Source: an uncultured Caulobacterales bacterium (GTDB lineage: Bacteria; Pseudomonadota; Alphaproteobacteria; Caulobacterales; Maricaulaceae). Taken from it: a stretch of 64,000 nucleotides of DNA. The notes beneath the pieces were generated by a model. It was not told where the DNA came from and did not search any database. It saw only the letters and a list, made by a program, of their open reading frames with translations. This document shows, piece by piece, positions 1 through 9,067 of the stretch (positions are counted from its first letter, which is position 1; every line of letters starts with the position of its first letter). The DNA lies in contig CALLIK010000013.1 in assembly GCA_938009235.1 (NCBI GenBank), forward strand, positions 55,778 through 119,777. Reading direction: 5' to 3'. A program made the translations under genes and the position numbers.

Positions 1-1
1 C

Positions 2-439
2 TTCACAGGCGACGACGACAAGAAACATGCGCCCGTGATGCTGCATCGCGCAGTTCTAGGTTCATTCGAACGGTTTCTCGGTATCCTGATTGAAAATTAT
101 GCAGGCCGTTTCCCGCTTTGGCTTTCGCCTGTGCAGGTCGTGGTCGCGACAATCACATCCGATGCGGATGACTATGCCAAAGAGGTCGTGGCGAAATTGA
201 AAGCCGCAGGCCTTCGCGCCGAAATCGATACACGTAATGAGAAGATCAATTACAAAATCCGCGAACTTTCCGCGGACCGTAAAATCCCAGCGATTGCCGT
301 TGTGGGCCGTAAAGAGATGGAAGAGGGCAAAGTCGCCATTCGCCGCCTTGGGTCGCGTGATCAAACTATCCTATCTGTCGAAGACGCGATTGCAGCCTTA
401 ACCGAAGAAGCAACCGCACCGGATCAACGCCGAGGTTAG
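2..439 (+). CDS. thrS: Threonyl-tRNA synthetase, C-terminal part (5' end outside window)
   Basis: About 145 C-terminal residues of class II threonyl-tRNA synthetase, which charges tRNA-Thr in the cytoplasm. The frame is already open at the window edge. Motif 3 of the catalytic core is visible near the start (residues [19 protein letters not shown]), followed by the anticodon-binding domain beginning PLWLSPVQV and running through [20 protein letters not shown]. The TAG stop is at 437-439. The next gene starts three bases later, so the two may share a message although their functions are unrelated. Only the truncation by the window edge limits the call. Confidence 0.96.
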   Translation, partial: FTGDDDKKHAPVMLHRAVLGSFERFLGILIENYAGRFPLWLSPVQVVVATITSDADDYAKEVVAKLKAAGLRAEIDTRNEKINYKIRELSADRKIPAIAVVGRKEMEEGKVAIRRLGSRDQTILSVEDAIAALTEEATAPDQRRG

Positions 440-442
440 AAT

Positions 443-1699
443 ATGGCGGCGTCAAAAACCAAACTCATCAAAGGTCTGGACGGCGTTTCGCTGACGTGGC
501 TTTGGCTGACGGTTTTATTGACGCCAGCCCTTGCAATAGCGGGTGGTTTGGGTTTTCAAATCGCAGGCCTCCTTGTTGGAGTCTCGACGTTTTTGGTTTG
601 GCTCGCTGACCGAAGCGGTGCGGAGTATCTACAGTCACTTTGGCCCATTGGGTTGATCTCGTTTTTAGTTTGGGCCTGGCTTTCCTCATTGTGGAGTACT
701 TATGATGATAGTCTCTTTGGTGGGAATGCGGCGACTCTCTTTATCCTGACACTAGCACTGTTGTTTGTACCACTCGCGTTTTTACGTCTGTCAAAGCGCA
801 TGAAATCAACCTTGAGTCTGGCTTTTATCATTATTGGTCTCTTGGGCGTAGCTTTGATATTATTCGACTCCGCCAGTGGATACGCACTTTCGATGTGGGT
901 GGATCCAATTGCGGCAGGGGATGACCCTATTCGTCGTTACAGTAATGCAGAGATGAATTTGGGCCGCGGCCAAGTCAGCTACACACAACTTGCTTGGCCG
1001 ATTGCAGGGTTGATGATGATGCGTTTCAAACATGGGATATGGCTCGCGGCAGTATTTTTTTTGGGCTTATCTGTATCAGCCCAGTTAAATAATCTAAGCA
1101 TTGTAATTCCAGCATTGGCGCTATCCGCAGGCTTTGCTGGCCTCGCTTGGTGGAGACCACGTCTAGGAATCTATTTAGCTTTCATTCTGGGCATCTCCAG
1201 TCTCATATTTGCGCCTGTTTTGGGGGTTATGTCGGGTCAAATTGATCCCGACACGATGCGTCAAATCCCACTGTCTTGGGAACATCGCGTGCGGATGTGG
1301 GCTTATAGTTGGGAACTTATTCAACACGCCCCTCTGATCGGTCATGGGTTCGACTCTGCACGCGTCTTTGATGCGTTGACATTTAGCGCGCCCGATGGCC
1401 GCGATATTACAGTCATGTCGATGCACCCGCATAATGTAGGCTTACAAATTTGGCTGGAAACAGGCTTGATTGGTGTCGGCTTGATGATTTTCACATTATG
1501 GGCTTTGCTGAGAGCAGCACTAAAAACGTGTCAGAGTTCCGCTCGAGCCATGACGGTTGCAGGGTTGATGTCCGCGACCACGATATGTGGAGCTGTTACA
1601 ATTGGTATATGGCAGCACTGGTGGTGGGCCTTAATCGTCTTAACCGTGAGCTTAATTATTTTACTTCCTGCTGCCCCTCACGATGAGGCCTGCCTTTAA
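443..1699 (+). CDS. O-antigen ligase (WaaL/Wzy-like) family membrane protein
   Basis: A 418-residue polytopic inner-membrane protein with roughly ten to twelve hydrophobic segments. Near the C-terminus it carries the periplasmic-loop pattern of the O-antigen ligase/polymerase superfamily: HAPLIGHGFDSARVF followed by MHPHNVGLQIWLETGLIG, with the conserved histidines. Family members transfer undecaprenyl-linked glycan to lipid A-core or polymerise O-units; sequence alone does not separate ligase from polymerase. The ATG lies three bases after thrS with a GAGG-type ribosome site inside the end of thrS. Glycosyltransferase genes follow on both strands, which supports a role in surface polysaccharide. 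Confidence 0.85.
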   Translation: MAASKTKLIKGLDGVSLTWLWLTVLLTPALAIAGGLGFQIAGLLVGVSTFLVWLADRSGAEYLQSLWPIGLISFLVWAWLSSLWSTYDDSLFGGNAATLFILTLALLFVPLAFLRLSKRMKSTLSLAFIIIGLLGVALILFDSASGYALSMWVDPIAAGDDPIRRYSNAEMNLGRGQVSYTQLAWPIAGLMMMRFKHGIWLAAVFFLGLSVSAQLNNLSIVIPALALSAGFAGLAWWRPRLGIYLAFILGISSLIFAPVLGVMSGQIDPDTMRQIPLSWEHRVRMWAYSWELIQHAPLIGHGFDSARVFDALTFSAPDGRDITVMSMHPHNVGLQIWLETGLIGVGLMIFTLWALLRAALKTCQSSARAMTVAGLMSATTICGAVTIGIWQHWWWALIVLTVSLIILLPAAPHDEACL

Positions 1700-1814
1700 A
1701 ATCTGCACGCTATATGAACAAAATTAACGCAGATTAGTTTTCCCTTTACAGTTGTCGACTTGGACGACTAAGGCTTGACTCAACGAGACAATATTTAGCT
1801 CGGGGAGTGTGCCT

Positions 1815-2774
1815 TTGACTAAAATAGCTGCATTACCAGTTGGGTCTAATACCCCAATTTCGGATGCCGCGCGTAAGCGGCCCATTAGTGTTGTTATGGT
1901 CAGTTATATGACTGGACCCGCATTGATGGAGGCTATCATGGCGGTCCTGTCTGACAGGGATGTTCATGAACTGATCGTTGTTGATAACGGAAATACTGAA
2001 AGTGCGCGGGCGCGGTTGTCCGAAATGACTGCGAATCGTAACCGTATTCGTTTTTTGCAAGGTCATGGGAATATCGGTTTTGCGCGTGCCTGTAACTATG
2101 GTGCGAATTTGGCGACTGGCCATTATATCCTCTTTCTGAACCCAGATGCTGTAATCACAAAAGGCGCAGCGCGCGAACTTGCCAATGCAGGTGATTGTTT
2201 AGTACAGCCATGGATTACGGGCGGTTTACTCCGAGACGAAACGGGCAAAGAACAAAGAGGCTCACGACGTCGTGCGCTTACGCCGTTTTCGGCATTGGTT
2301 GGGTTCCTACCAATATTAGAAGTCATTCCTGGGTTACGGTCAATTCATAGAGACGTAGATGAATTGCCGACGCAGACTGTTCAGATTGATACCATTTCTG
2401 GGGCTTGTTTAATGACAGATCGTCCAAGTTTCGAAAAAATGGGCGGTTTTGACGAGCGTTATTTCCTCCATGTTGAGGACATTGAAATCTGCCGTCGTGC
2501 GCGCCAAATGGGCGGTCAAGTCGGGTTTGTGCCAAGCGCAACCATCATGCATTATGGCTCAACATCCAATGTTCCGCGTATCTGGATTGAAAAAGAAAAG
2601 CTCAAAGGGTTCCTCAGATATTTTTGGAATTACCAACCGGGACCCATATCGAAAATTCTGACAATTATCGCGACTCCATTTATTGCTATCGCGATATTGG
2701 GACGCGCCTATGTCTTGTCTCTTAAAGCGGTGCTCTTTAGGTCAGGTCCGCGCAAAGCGCCTTCCTCAAAATAA
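1815..2774 (+). CDS. Family 2 glycosyltransferase (rhamnosyltransferase-like)
   Basis: A GT-A fold glycosyltransferase of about 320 residues. It begins with the nucleotide-sugar binding strand ISVVMVSYMTGPALMEA and has LIVVDNGN, GNIGFARACNYG and the metal-site region YILFLNPDAV. The acceptor half holds SGACLMTDRPSFEKMGGFDERYF and EDIEICRRARQMG, typical of rhamnosyltransferase-like enzymes of O-antigen synthesis, and a hydrophobic C-terminal stretch may touch the membrane. A GTG at 1809 could extend it by two codons, but GGGGAG at 1802-1807 sits seven bases before TTG 1815, so I prefer the TTG. Its 3' end overlaps the convergent ArnT-like gene by 38 bases. Confidence 0.87.
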   Translation: MTKIAALPVGSNTPISDAARKRPISVVMVSYMTGPALMEAIMAVLSDRDVHELIVVDNGNTESARARLSEMTANRNRIRFLQGHGNIGFARACNYGANLATGHYILFLNPDAVITKGAARELANAGDCLVQPWITGGLLRDETGKEQRGSRRRALTPFSALVGFLPILEVIPGLRSIHRDVDELPTQTVQIDTISGACLMTDRPSFEKMGGFDERYFLHVEDIEICRRARQMGGQVGFVPSATIMHYGSTSNVPRIWIEKEKLKGFLRYFWNYQPGPISKILTIIATPFIAIAILGRAYVLSLKAVLFRSGPRKAPSSK

Positions 2775-4410
2775 TAAGATCAACTTTTTGACCCTTAGAA
2801 TAGTTGAAGCCTTTGATGGAGTTAGAGGTTTCGATACAGAGACCTCTTGCTGTAACCGAAGCGGTTAAGATTTGAATATCTGTTTCTGTGGATTCGCGCT
2901 CTAAATCTAGAATGACGAGAGCGTCTTTGAATAAATCAGGCGTATGACCTGTCACATCAATTTCTGTCCCCACGTGGTAGACGAGGCTAGGCTCTGTGAA
3001 ATGCGGACTATGGATGCGGGTCGCGGCAACGGCGGGTGCAAATTGTGTGAGTTCCTGCGCTACATTTTCAGAAATGTTAAACGCGTCAATATTTGGAAGA
3101 ATATAGCCAAACGTCCCGCCAATGAAGATTAAAGATGTGAGCAGGGTTGCGCCGAGACAGGCTTTAACTTTCCCTGCCCATAGGCTGAAGGCGGCTATGA
3201 TCGCGGCCAAACCTGCGACAGCGCAAATCGCGTAACTCACCCACATTGAGTCCATCTCGCCGTAAAGGCTTTGTGCATAGAGTATGCCGCCGAGGACAAT
3301 GGTGGTTATGACGAGGAAAATTATACCGCTTAGGAAACGTGACACACTAAAGCCGCTGATATGTTTCAGGGCCATAATGGAGGTTGCCATCATGATGCAA
3401 AGCGCAGGAAAAACGGGAAGCCCATAATGCGGTAATTTCGTTGGCATGATCTCTATCACAATCCAGAATGGCACTGACCACGCCAGACTAAACCGCATGG
3501 CGCGAATTACGGCATTGTCGCCGCCAGACCGAACGGCCTTTACCGCGTAAACCAAGCCGGGCAAAAGAAAAAGACTCGCAGGCCAAAGCGTGGCCCATAT
3601 CGCAAGACTATGTGTGCCGGGCGGTGCGCCGTGGCTTTCTTGCCCAGATACGATTTTACCGCCGAGATCCTGACCCAAACTCTCAATGAAAAAGACGCCG
3701 TCCGTTACGATGTAAATTGTGACCGCCCAAGGCAACCAGATCAATATGAAGACGATGATGGCCTTCCAATTCAACAGAGGTCGCGCCCATGTGAGGGAGC
3801 GGTCCCATATCCAAAGGGACGCAAGCGAGAGCCCAACCAATAATAAGCCAATCGGCCCTTTGATCATGATGGACACCCCTAATGCGATCCAGAAAGCCCA
3901 AACTTCGCGCTGTCCTCCGTCGTTTCGAAGGCGGGCCAGAGCTGAAAATATCACAGTCGTTGACGCGCACAGCAGGGCATCCGTCTTGGCGATATGTGCT
4001 TCAAAGACAAAGATAAAAGAGGTTGCCAAAAGGGCTGACGCGATGAGGGCCGCATCTCGTCCCACCATCCGTAGGCCACCCCAATAGAGCGCGAGTATTG
4101 TCAGCAATGCGCCTAAAACTGAGGGCAGGCGTTGCGCCCAAATTCGGTACTCACCGCCATCGGGGATAAAAATTTTTATCATCGTCGTTTGCGCCCAATA
4201 GACACCTGCGGGTTTTTTATTACGGGCTTCATCTTGGAACCGAATGTTCAGCAGATCACCGCTCTCGGCCATTTGCACGCTCGCTTGCGCGTAGCGGGCT
4301 TCATCGCGGTCGACGACAGGAATACTGGCTAAACCCGGCAAAATCATAGCGAGGGTCAGCAGCATTAACATGACGACATGCCATCTGCGTTTGTTCAGGT
4401 TTGCGAGCAT
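2737..4410 (-). CDS. ArnT-like family 39 glycosyltransferase
   Basis: A 557-residue multi-spanning membrane protein of the dolichyl-phosphate-mannose/ArnT (GT39, PMT_2) group. The signature of the first periplasmic loop, PVVDRDEARYAQASVQMAE, contains the DE pair that binds the lipid-phosphate sugar donor, and RLPSVLGALLTILALYW follows. About eleven transmembrane helices precede a small soluble C-terminal domain. Relatives move a sugar from a polyprenyl phosphate to lipid A or another envelope acceptor; the sugar cannot be read here. The neighbouring family 2 enzyme at 4476, of the polyprenyl-phosphate-sugar synthase kind, is a plausible donor maker. The two genes diverge from a 65-base gap. 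Confidence 0.88.
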   Translation of the reverse strand: MLANLNKRRWHVVMLMLLTLAMILPGLASIPVVDRDEARYAQASVQMAESGDLLNIRFQDEARNKKPAGVYWAQTTMIKIFIPDGGEYRIWAQRLPSVLGALLTILALYWGGLRMVGRDAALIASALLATSFIFVFEAHIAKTDALLCASTTVIFSALARLRNDGGQREVWAFWIALGVSIMIKGPIGLLLVGLSLASLWIWDRSLTWARPLLNWKAIIVFILIWLPWAVTIYIVTDGVFFIESLGQDLGGKIVSGQESHGAPPGTHSLAIWATLWPASLFLLPGLVYAVKAVRSGGDNAVIRAMRFSLAWSVPFWIVIEIMPTKLPHYGLPVFPALCIMMATSIMALKHISGFSVSRFLSGIIFLVITTIVLGGILYAQSLYGEMDSMWVSYAICAVAGLAAIIAAFSLWAGKVKACLGATLLTSLIFIGGTFGYILPNIDAFNISENVAQELTQFAPAVAATRIHSPHFTEPSLVYHVGTEIDVTGHTPDLFKDALVILDLERESTETDIQILTASVTARGLCIETSNSIKGFNYSKGQKVDLIILRKALCADLT

Positions 4411-4475
4411 ATATGCGACTACCCCATCAGACGTGTGTGCAAAAGTGTTTTCGCCTTTGATGGATAGGTAAAATC

Positions 4476-5249
4476 ATGACATTACGCACCATGTCCAAAA
4501 CTAATAAAACACCTGATGATCTCGCAGTCCCGCTAATTTCAGTCGTTGTTCCCGCTTACAACGAAGCTGAAAACGTCGAAAACTTAGCGCGCGAAATCGC
4601 GTCGGCCTTGTCTGATACATCGTATGAGATGATCTTCATTGATGATGCGTCTTCGGATGACACAAAAACCGTTTTGATGGATATGAAATCACGCTTCCCG
4701 CATTTGCGCGTGTTGGCCCATAGACAAAATTCAGGACAATCGCGCGGTGTGCGGTCAGGCGTTCAGGCCGCGCGAGCGCCTGTGATCGCGACACTCGATA
4801 GCGACGGACAAAATGACCCTGCCGACATTCCTGCGCTTTTTGCACAATTGACACGAAGTGATGCCCCAGAAGATTTGGCGATGGTCGGTGGACGACGGGC
4901 GAAACGCATCGATTCTGCGGCTAAGAAAATTGCCTCTCGTTTCGGAAATGGTGTTCGTAAACGCCTGTTGAAGGATGACGCTGACGATACGGGCTGCGGG
5001 TTAAAGGTTTTCACGCGGGACGGGTTTCTTCAACTTCCTTATTTTGATCACATCCACCGCTATATTCCCGCACTTATGTTGCGTGAGGGGTTCAAGATTG
5101 AGTTTGCTGATGTGAACCACCGCGCACGTGAATTTGGCGAAAGCAAATATACAAATTTTGGACGGCTGAAAGTCTCTATCGCGGATCTACGCGGCGTTAT
5201 TTGGTTGCGACGGCGTATGAAATTACCGGGCCAGGTTGATGAACTTTAG
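4476..5249 (+). CDS. Family 2 glycosyltransferase, polyprenyl-phosphate sugar synthase type
   Basis: A 257-residue GT-A enzyme resembling dolichol-phosphate mannose synthase and ArnC. Visible are SVVVPAYNEAENVENLAREI, MIFIDDASSDDT, the GQSRGVRSGVQAA block, the DxD-like site ATLDSDGQNDPADIP, and the late motif HRAREFGESKYTNFGRLKVS. It lacks the long C-terminal membrane helices of ArnC, so it is the short soluble or peripheral form. Such enzymes load a sugar onto undecaprenyl phosphate on the cytoplasmic face. It is divergent from the ArnT-like gene at 2737-4410, its likely partner. AGG at about 4466 supports ATG 4476; ATG 4491 is an alternative. Confidence 0.88.
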   Translation: MTLRTMSKTNKTPDDLAVPLISVVVPAYNEAENVENLAREIASALSDTSYEMIFIDDASSDDTKTVLMDMKSRFPHLRVLAHRQNSGQSRGVRSGVQAARAPVIATLDSDGQNDPADIPALFAQLTRSDAPEDLAMVGGRRAKRIDSAAKKIASRFGNGVRKRLLKDDADDTGCGLKVFTRDGFLQLPYFDHIHRYIPALMLREGFKIEFADVNHRAREFGESKYTNFGRLKVSIADLRGVIWLRRRMKLPGQVDEL

Positions 5250-5348
5250 CTCTCAGAGCGCTTAAGGGTTAACACCTCGTAAACCAGTGGACTGGTAGGG
5301 TTTTCTTAACCCTATTGATTCGAGCCACTTTGTTTTCGAGAAAGCCCT

Positions 5349-5786
5349 GTGCGATTTTTTACCCTATTTCCGTTAATGATCATCCCTGTGGCGATCTATA
5401 ATACCTTAGCCTTGGGCGGGGCGACTTTCTCTTCGATTGGAGAAATGCGTCTGCGCCTTGATACGGATGTTTTTTCGGTCCCAATGACAAGTGGCGTAAG
5501 TTGGGATATTACGCCTGGGCACGCTTTGATCGCCGCTTCGCTCCTCATGCTGTTTTTTGAATTGATTAAGTCTACAGGAATTGGGAGCGCCGCCGTCATG
5601 AACCATGCGTTCTCTCTGGTGTTGTTTATTGTCTGCCTCGTAGAATTTTTGCTCTTACCAGCTTTCGCAACATCTGTGTTTTTCATGATAATGACCATGA
5701 CGCTTTTGGATGTCATGGCGGGATTCATGGTTACGATTGCGGCAGCTCGTCGTGACTTCGCAATGGCGGATAGCTTCAGTGATTGA
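5349..5786 (+). CDS. Small hypothetical membrane protein
   Basis: A 145-residue protein with about four hydrophobic segments: residues 1-20 (LFPLMIIPVAIYNTLA), around 55-75, 80-100 and 105-130. The second helix ends in FFELIKSTG, and the C-terminus is a short polar tail. I cannot assign a function. The start is GTG, preceded by GAGAAAG. It stands between the glycosyltransferase cluster and a cyclic-di-GMP protein, 54 bases before the latter, and could be co-transcribed with it. The compact hydrophobic design and reasonable codon use suggest a real gene. Confidence 0.7.
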   Translation: MRFFTLFPLMIIPVAIYNTLALGGATFSSIGEMRLRLDTDVFSVPMTSGVSWDITPGHALIAASLLMLFFELIKSTGIGSAAVMNHAFSLVLFIVCLVEFLLLPAFATSVFFMIMTMTLLDVMAGFMVTIAAARRDFAMADSFSD

Positions 5787-5840
5787 TTCTAAGAATCTTA
5801 ACGACTGTACCATAGGTTGTATTTATGGTGGGTTTTAAGC

Positions 5841-7532
5841 ATGGATAATCACGTTGCTAAAGGCGATAAGTTAGCCCGTATTTCGGGTATTTGGGATGGT
5901 GACGTCGCGCTAAATTTATTGCGCGCTGCACCTTTTCGTATCCTCGAACAAACCTCGATGTTTTTTGAACCCAGTAATCAAGCGGGCGAGATATTATCCT
6001 GTGCACCTGAAAACATTCCAAATGTCACATCTGATTGGAACAACCGCCTGTCTGCGGAAGACGGAAGAGCCAGACAAAAGGCGATAAGACGCCTAAGTTG
6101 GGATGGGGCTCAATATAAAATTTGTTACAAGTGGCGATCAAACCAAGGCGAAGATATTTGGTTGGAAGAGCAAGGGCGCAGAAAATCTGGTCTAGGTGAA
6201 ATGCCGACCGAAATCGAAGGTGTGATCAGAAATATTACAGCCATAAGGCGCGCAGAGAAACGGACGAGTTTTTTGGCGACGCATGATGAATTAACCTCTG
6301 TTTTTAATATGGCGTCGATACGGACGTCTCTCGATCATTTGGCTGCATTGACCACTCGGCAACGCGGCGAGGGCGCTCTACTTCGCCTTCGTCTCACGAA
6401 CTTGGAAGATGTGAATTCAGTTTATGGTTTTGAAACGGGTGATCGTTTATTGATAGAGTTTGCGCGGCGTTTGTCACAAATCGTACGTGCACCCGATATT
6501 CTTGGCCGCATTGGCGAGGCAGACTTTGCGCTGGTGCTTTATGGGTCTGACGCAGAAGATGTTCATGCGATTGTAAAACGTCTATTTTTTCTCCTTGAAA
6601 ACTCTCCCGTGCAAACGCCGCATGGTGGATTATATGGAGAATTTTCTGCGAGTGCTACGCAAATGCGAACGCAGGCGAGCACTGCATTAGAGGCTCTGTC
6701 ACAAACTGAAACGGCACTGGTGGATGGCAAGGCGTCTGTTTTGACAACCTATCAGGAAAGCATGGGAAATAAGACTATCCGCTCAAACCGTGAGACGACG
6801 GCAGACGATATTATTAATGCGTTGAATGAACGCCGGATACGTCTCGCCTATCAGCCGATCATAGAGACAAAAACGTCTACATTACATCATTATGAATGTT
6901 TGTTGCGATTGCGCCGCGCGGACGGAGAAATCGTGAGTGCAGGTCGCTTCATCATGGCCGCTGAACGTCTTGGACTTGTCCATCTCTTAGATCGCAGGGC
7001 TTTGGAGCTTGCGGCTGAGACGTTGGCTCAAGACCCGAATGTGCACTTGGCCTTAAATGTGTCTGCAGGCACAGTGAAAGATGTTAAAGCTGCCGCGGGT
7101 TATATCGTGGCCTTGAAGGCTCTGGGTCACGCTACAGAACGCGTTACATTGGAGTTGACGGAAACCGTCGCACTTGATGATCCTGCTATGGCCAGTGAGT
7201 TTTCTAATGATGTACGGGCGATGGGATGCGAGTTTGCGATTGATGACTTTGGTTCAGGTCACACGACTTTTAGAAATTTGATGGCTATTGAAGCTGACAT
7301 GATCAAAATCGACGGCACGTTGATTGAAGGCATTGCGTCTGATGTCAATAAGCAGACATTTGTGCGCATGATGGTGGATTTGGCGCAGACCTTTAGTGTG
7401 AAAACCGTCGCGGAAATGGTCGATGATCGTGGAGACGCTGATATGTTACGCCGCCTTGGTGTCGATTACCTACAAGGCTTCATGTTTGGCGTCCCATCGG
7501 CAGCTCCGAGCTGGCAAAAGCGAGCGTCTTGA
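5841..7532 (+). CDS. GGDEF-EAL protein, probable cyclic-di-GMP phosphodiesterase with degenerate GGDEF
   Basis: A 563-residue soluble regulator. Residues 1-130 form a PAS-like region ending in the linker EGVIRNITAIRRAEKRTSF. A GGDEF domain (about 140-290) follows, with the active motif changed to GEADF (RIGEADFALVLYG), so cyclase activity is unlikely. The C-terminal EAL domain (about 315-555) keeps the catalytic set: ECLLRL, ALNVSAG, ELTET, AIDDFGSGHTTF, MIKIDG and YLQGFMFG. Expected activity is hydrolysis of cyclic di-GMP, perhaps tuned by GTP binding to the dead GGDEF site as in similar proteins. An upstream TTG at 5817 would add eight residues; ATG 5841 is preferred. Confidence 0.9.
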   Translation: MDNHVAKGDKLARISGIWDGDVALNLLRAAPFRILEQTSMFFEPSNQAGEILSCAPENIPNVTSDWNNRLSAEDGRARQKAIRRLSWDGAQYKICYKWRSNQGEDIWLEEQGRRKSGLGEMPTEIEGVIRNITAIRRAEKRTSFLATHDELTSVFNMASIRTSLDHLAALTTRQRGEGALLRLRLTNLEDVNSVYGFETGDRLLIEFARRLSQIVRAPDILGRIGEADFALVLYGSDAEDVHAIVKRLFFLLENSPVQTPHGGLYGEFSASATQMRTQASTALEALSQTETALVDGKASVLTTYQESMGNKTIRSNRETTADDIINALNERRIRLAYQPIIETKTSTLHHYECLLRLRRADGEIVSAGRFIMAAERLGLVHLLDRRALELAAETLAQDPNVHLALNVSAGTVKDVKAAAGYIVALKALGHATERVTLELTETVALDDPAMASEFSNDVRAMGCEFAIDDFGSGHTTFRNLMAIEADMIKIDGTLIEGIASDVNKQTFVRMMVDLAQTFSVKTVAEMVDDRGDADMLRRLGVDYLQGFMFGVPSAAPSWQKRAS

Positions 7533-7546
7533 TCTAAGCTTCTCTC

Positions 7547-8311
7547 ATGCGCGAAACCGCAACACGATTAGAACAGTTCTATGCCAGCCCTTTGGGCATG
7601 GCAGCGCGTGATATGGCCGCGCAGCGTTTAGATGCGCTTTGGCCAGATTTGTCGGGTGCGAATGTCTTAGGTTACGGATATACGTGGCCTTATCTTGCCC
7701 CCTATGGAGCTGCCACAAACCGTATCGTGCTCGCTATGCCAGAGGGACAAGGCGCGATTGCGCATGAAGGTAAACGCGGCATTGCAACACTTCTCACTAA
7801 AGGAGACGCCCTCCCGTTTTCGGATGCGTCGTTCGACAGAATTCTGGCGGTACATGCCGTAGAGGAAGAAGAAACAACTTCAGCCACTTTGGCAGAACTT
7901 TACCGCGTTTTAGCGCCTGAAGGACGGATCGTTATTATTTGCGCCAATAGGTCTGGTATGTGGGCGCGGGCTGAAAGCCTACCCTTTGGGGCGGGACAAC
8001 CTTATTCTCGCAGGCAATTAAAATCAGAGCTAAGTCGCGCTAAATTTATTCCAACTGTTGGATCGAATGCACTTTATATTCCGCCTGTGCGGTTATTGAC
8101 GCGGCCTAGTTTAATTAAGGGTGCGGAACGCTTTGGCGAGACAGTTTGGCCACGTTTTTCAGGGCTAGTCCTTGTCGAAGCGGTCAAGCGTCTTTATGCG
8201 CCATCGGATAGAGGGCATGGACAAAAAGTTGCGCGCCCCAAGTTTTCGGGTGTACCCGCACTCAATAGAAGTCATGCAAACAAAGGCGGCGTAAAAAAAT
8301 CTGATGTCTGA
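7547..8311 (+). CDS. Class I SAM-dependent methyltransferase
   Basis: A 254-residue protein with a Rossmann-like methyltransferase core. Features are the conserved opening FYASPLGMAARDMAAQRL, motif I variant NVLGYGYTWPYLAPY (the usual DxGxG is altered), PFSDASFDRILAVHAVEE as motif II, and ELYRVLAPEGRIVIICAN as motif III. The substrate is unknown. Relatives in alphaproteobacteria are often neighbours of glyoxalase II genes, but none is in this window. It begins 14 bases after the EAL gene and its 3' end overlaps the chorismate mutase gene by eight bases, so the following aromatic genes are translationally linked to it. The basic C-terminal tail (after about 215) is poorly conserved. Confidence 0.82.
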   Translation: MRETATRLEQFYASPLGMAARDMAAQRLDALWPDLSGANVLGYGYTWPYLAPYGAATNRIVLAMPEGQGAIAHEGKRGIATLLTKGDALPFSDASFDRILAVHAVEEEETTSATLAELYRVLAPEGRIVIICANRSGMWARAESLPFGAGQPYSRRQLKSELSRAKFIPTVGSNALYIPPVRLLTRPSLIKGAERFGETVWPRFSGLVLVEAVKRLYAPSDRGHGQKVARPKFSGVPALNRSHANKGGVKKSDV

Positions 8312-9053
8312 AGATATTCCCGATATCGAAACTGTGCGCCGCGAGATTGATCGTGTTGACAAGGCGTTGTTGAATCTAATCGCCGAGCGGCTAGAGCTTT
8401 CGGCACAAGTTAGAAAAGCCAAAGGCGGTATGCGTGTGTGGCGGCCCTCGCGCGAAGACAGCCATGTGCGCCAACTCGCGACTGAAGCCGAAGCTACACC
8501 CGCTTCACTCGTCTCTACAATTTGGGCTGAACTCATGAGTGCCAGCCTCGCAGCCCAAGGGCCAATGCGTTTGCATGTGGCCTTAGAAGGTGATGTGCTG
8601 TCCAATTGGTCCCTCGTGCGGGACCGTTTTGGCGCAGCGCTAGATGTGTGTACCTATCCGACGACAAGCGCGGCTCTCGCGGCGTGCGCCTCTGAAAGTG
8701 AAGGCGTGGCTGTTATGCCTGCTCCTGCGCCACCACCTGGCGGTATGGTCAGTTGGTGGACAGCTTTAGGACCGGGCGGAGCGATGGAAGGTTTGCATAT
8801 ATTGGCTGGCTTGCCGCGTACTGGTCGCAGAGATTGGCCAAGCGCTGTCGCAGTGGCTGATGTTGTCCTCACCCCGTCTGGTGCAGATCAGACGTTACTC
8901 TGCGTGACAGACAATGACGCGTTGCCAGAAGGCGCAATGCTTCGAGCTGAGGCAGGGGCTTTCCGGCTCTATAGTCTCGATGGTTTTCACGAATTGCCTG
9001 CGACGCCAACACGGCGCGTGATTGGCTGCTTACCTCGCCCGATTGGGCAATAA
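8304..9053 (+). CDS. Chorismate mutase (AroQ type) with C-terminal extension
   Basis: Residues about 8-95 form an AroQ-class helical chorismate mutase domain: VRREIDRVDKALLNLIAER, then RLELSAQVRKAKGG with the active-site Arg/Lys, and WRPSREDSHVRQL. It converts chorismate to prephenate at the branch to phenylalanine and tyrosine. The remaining 150 residues resemble a prephenate-dehydratase-like or regulatory fold, but I see no catalytic TRF motif, so dehydratase activity is not supported. Prephenate dehydrogenase follows 14 bases downstream, giving a short tyrosine branch operon. The start codon lies inside the end of the methyltransferase gene (8-base overlap). Confidence 0.85.
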   Translation: MSEDIPDIETVRREIDRVDKALLNLIAERLELSAQVRKAKGGMRVWRPSREDSHVRQLATEAEATPASLVSTIWAELMSASLAAQGPMRLHVALEGDVLSNWSLVRDRFGAALDVCTYPTTSAALAACASESEGVAVMPAPAPPPGGMVSWWTALGPGGAMEGLHILAGLPRTGRRDWPSAVAVADVVLTPSGADQTLLCVTDNDALPEGAMLRAEAGAFRLYSLDGFHELPATPTRRVIGCLPRPIGQ

Positions 9054-9067
9054 AGTGGGACAACGTC

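Noticed and set aside
5280..5320. Inverted repeats ACCAGT/ACTGGT and AGGGTT/AACCCT as a terminator after the glycosyltransferase gene
   Set aside because: The arms are short and there is no T-tract, so a terminator is not supported.
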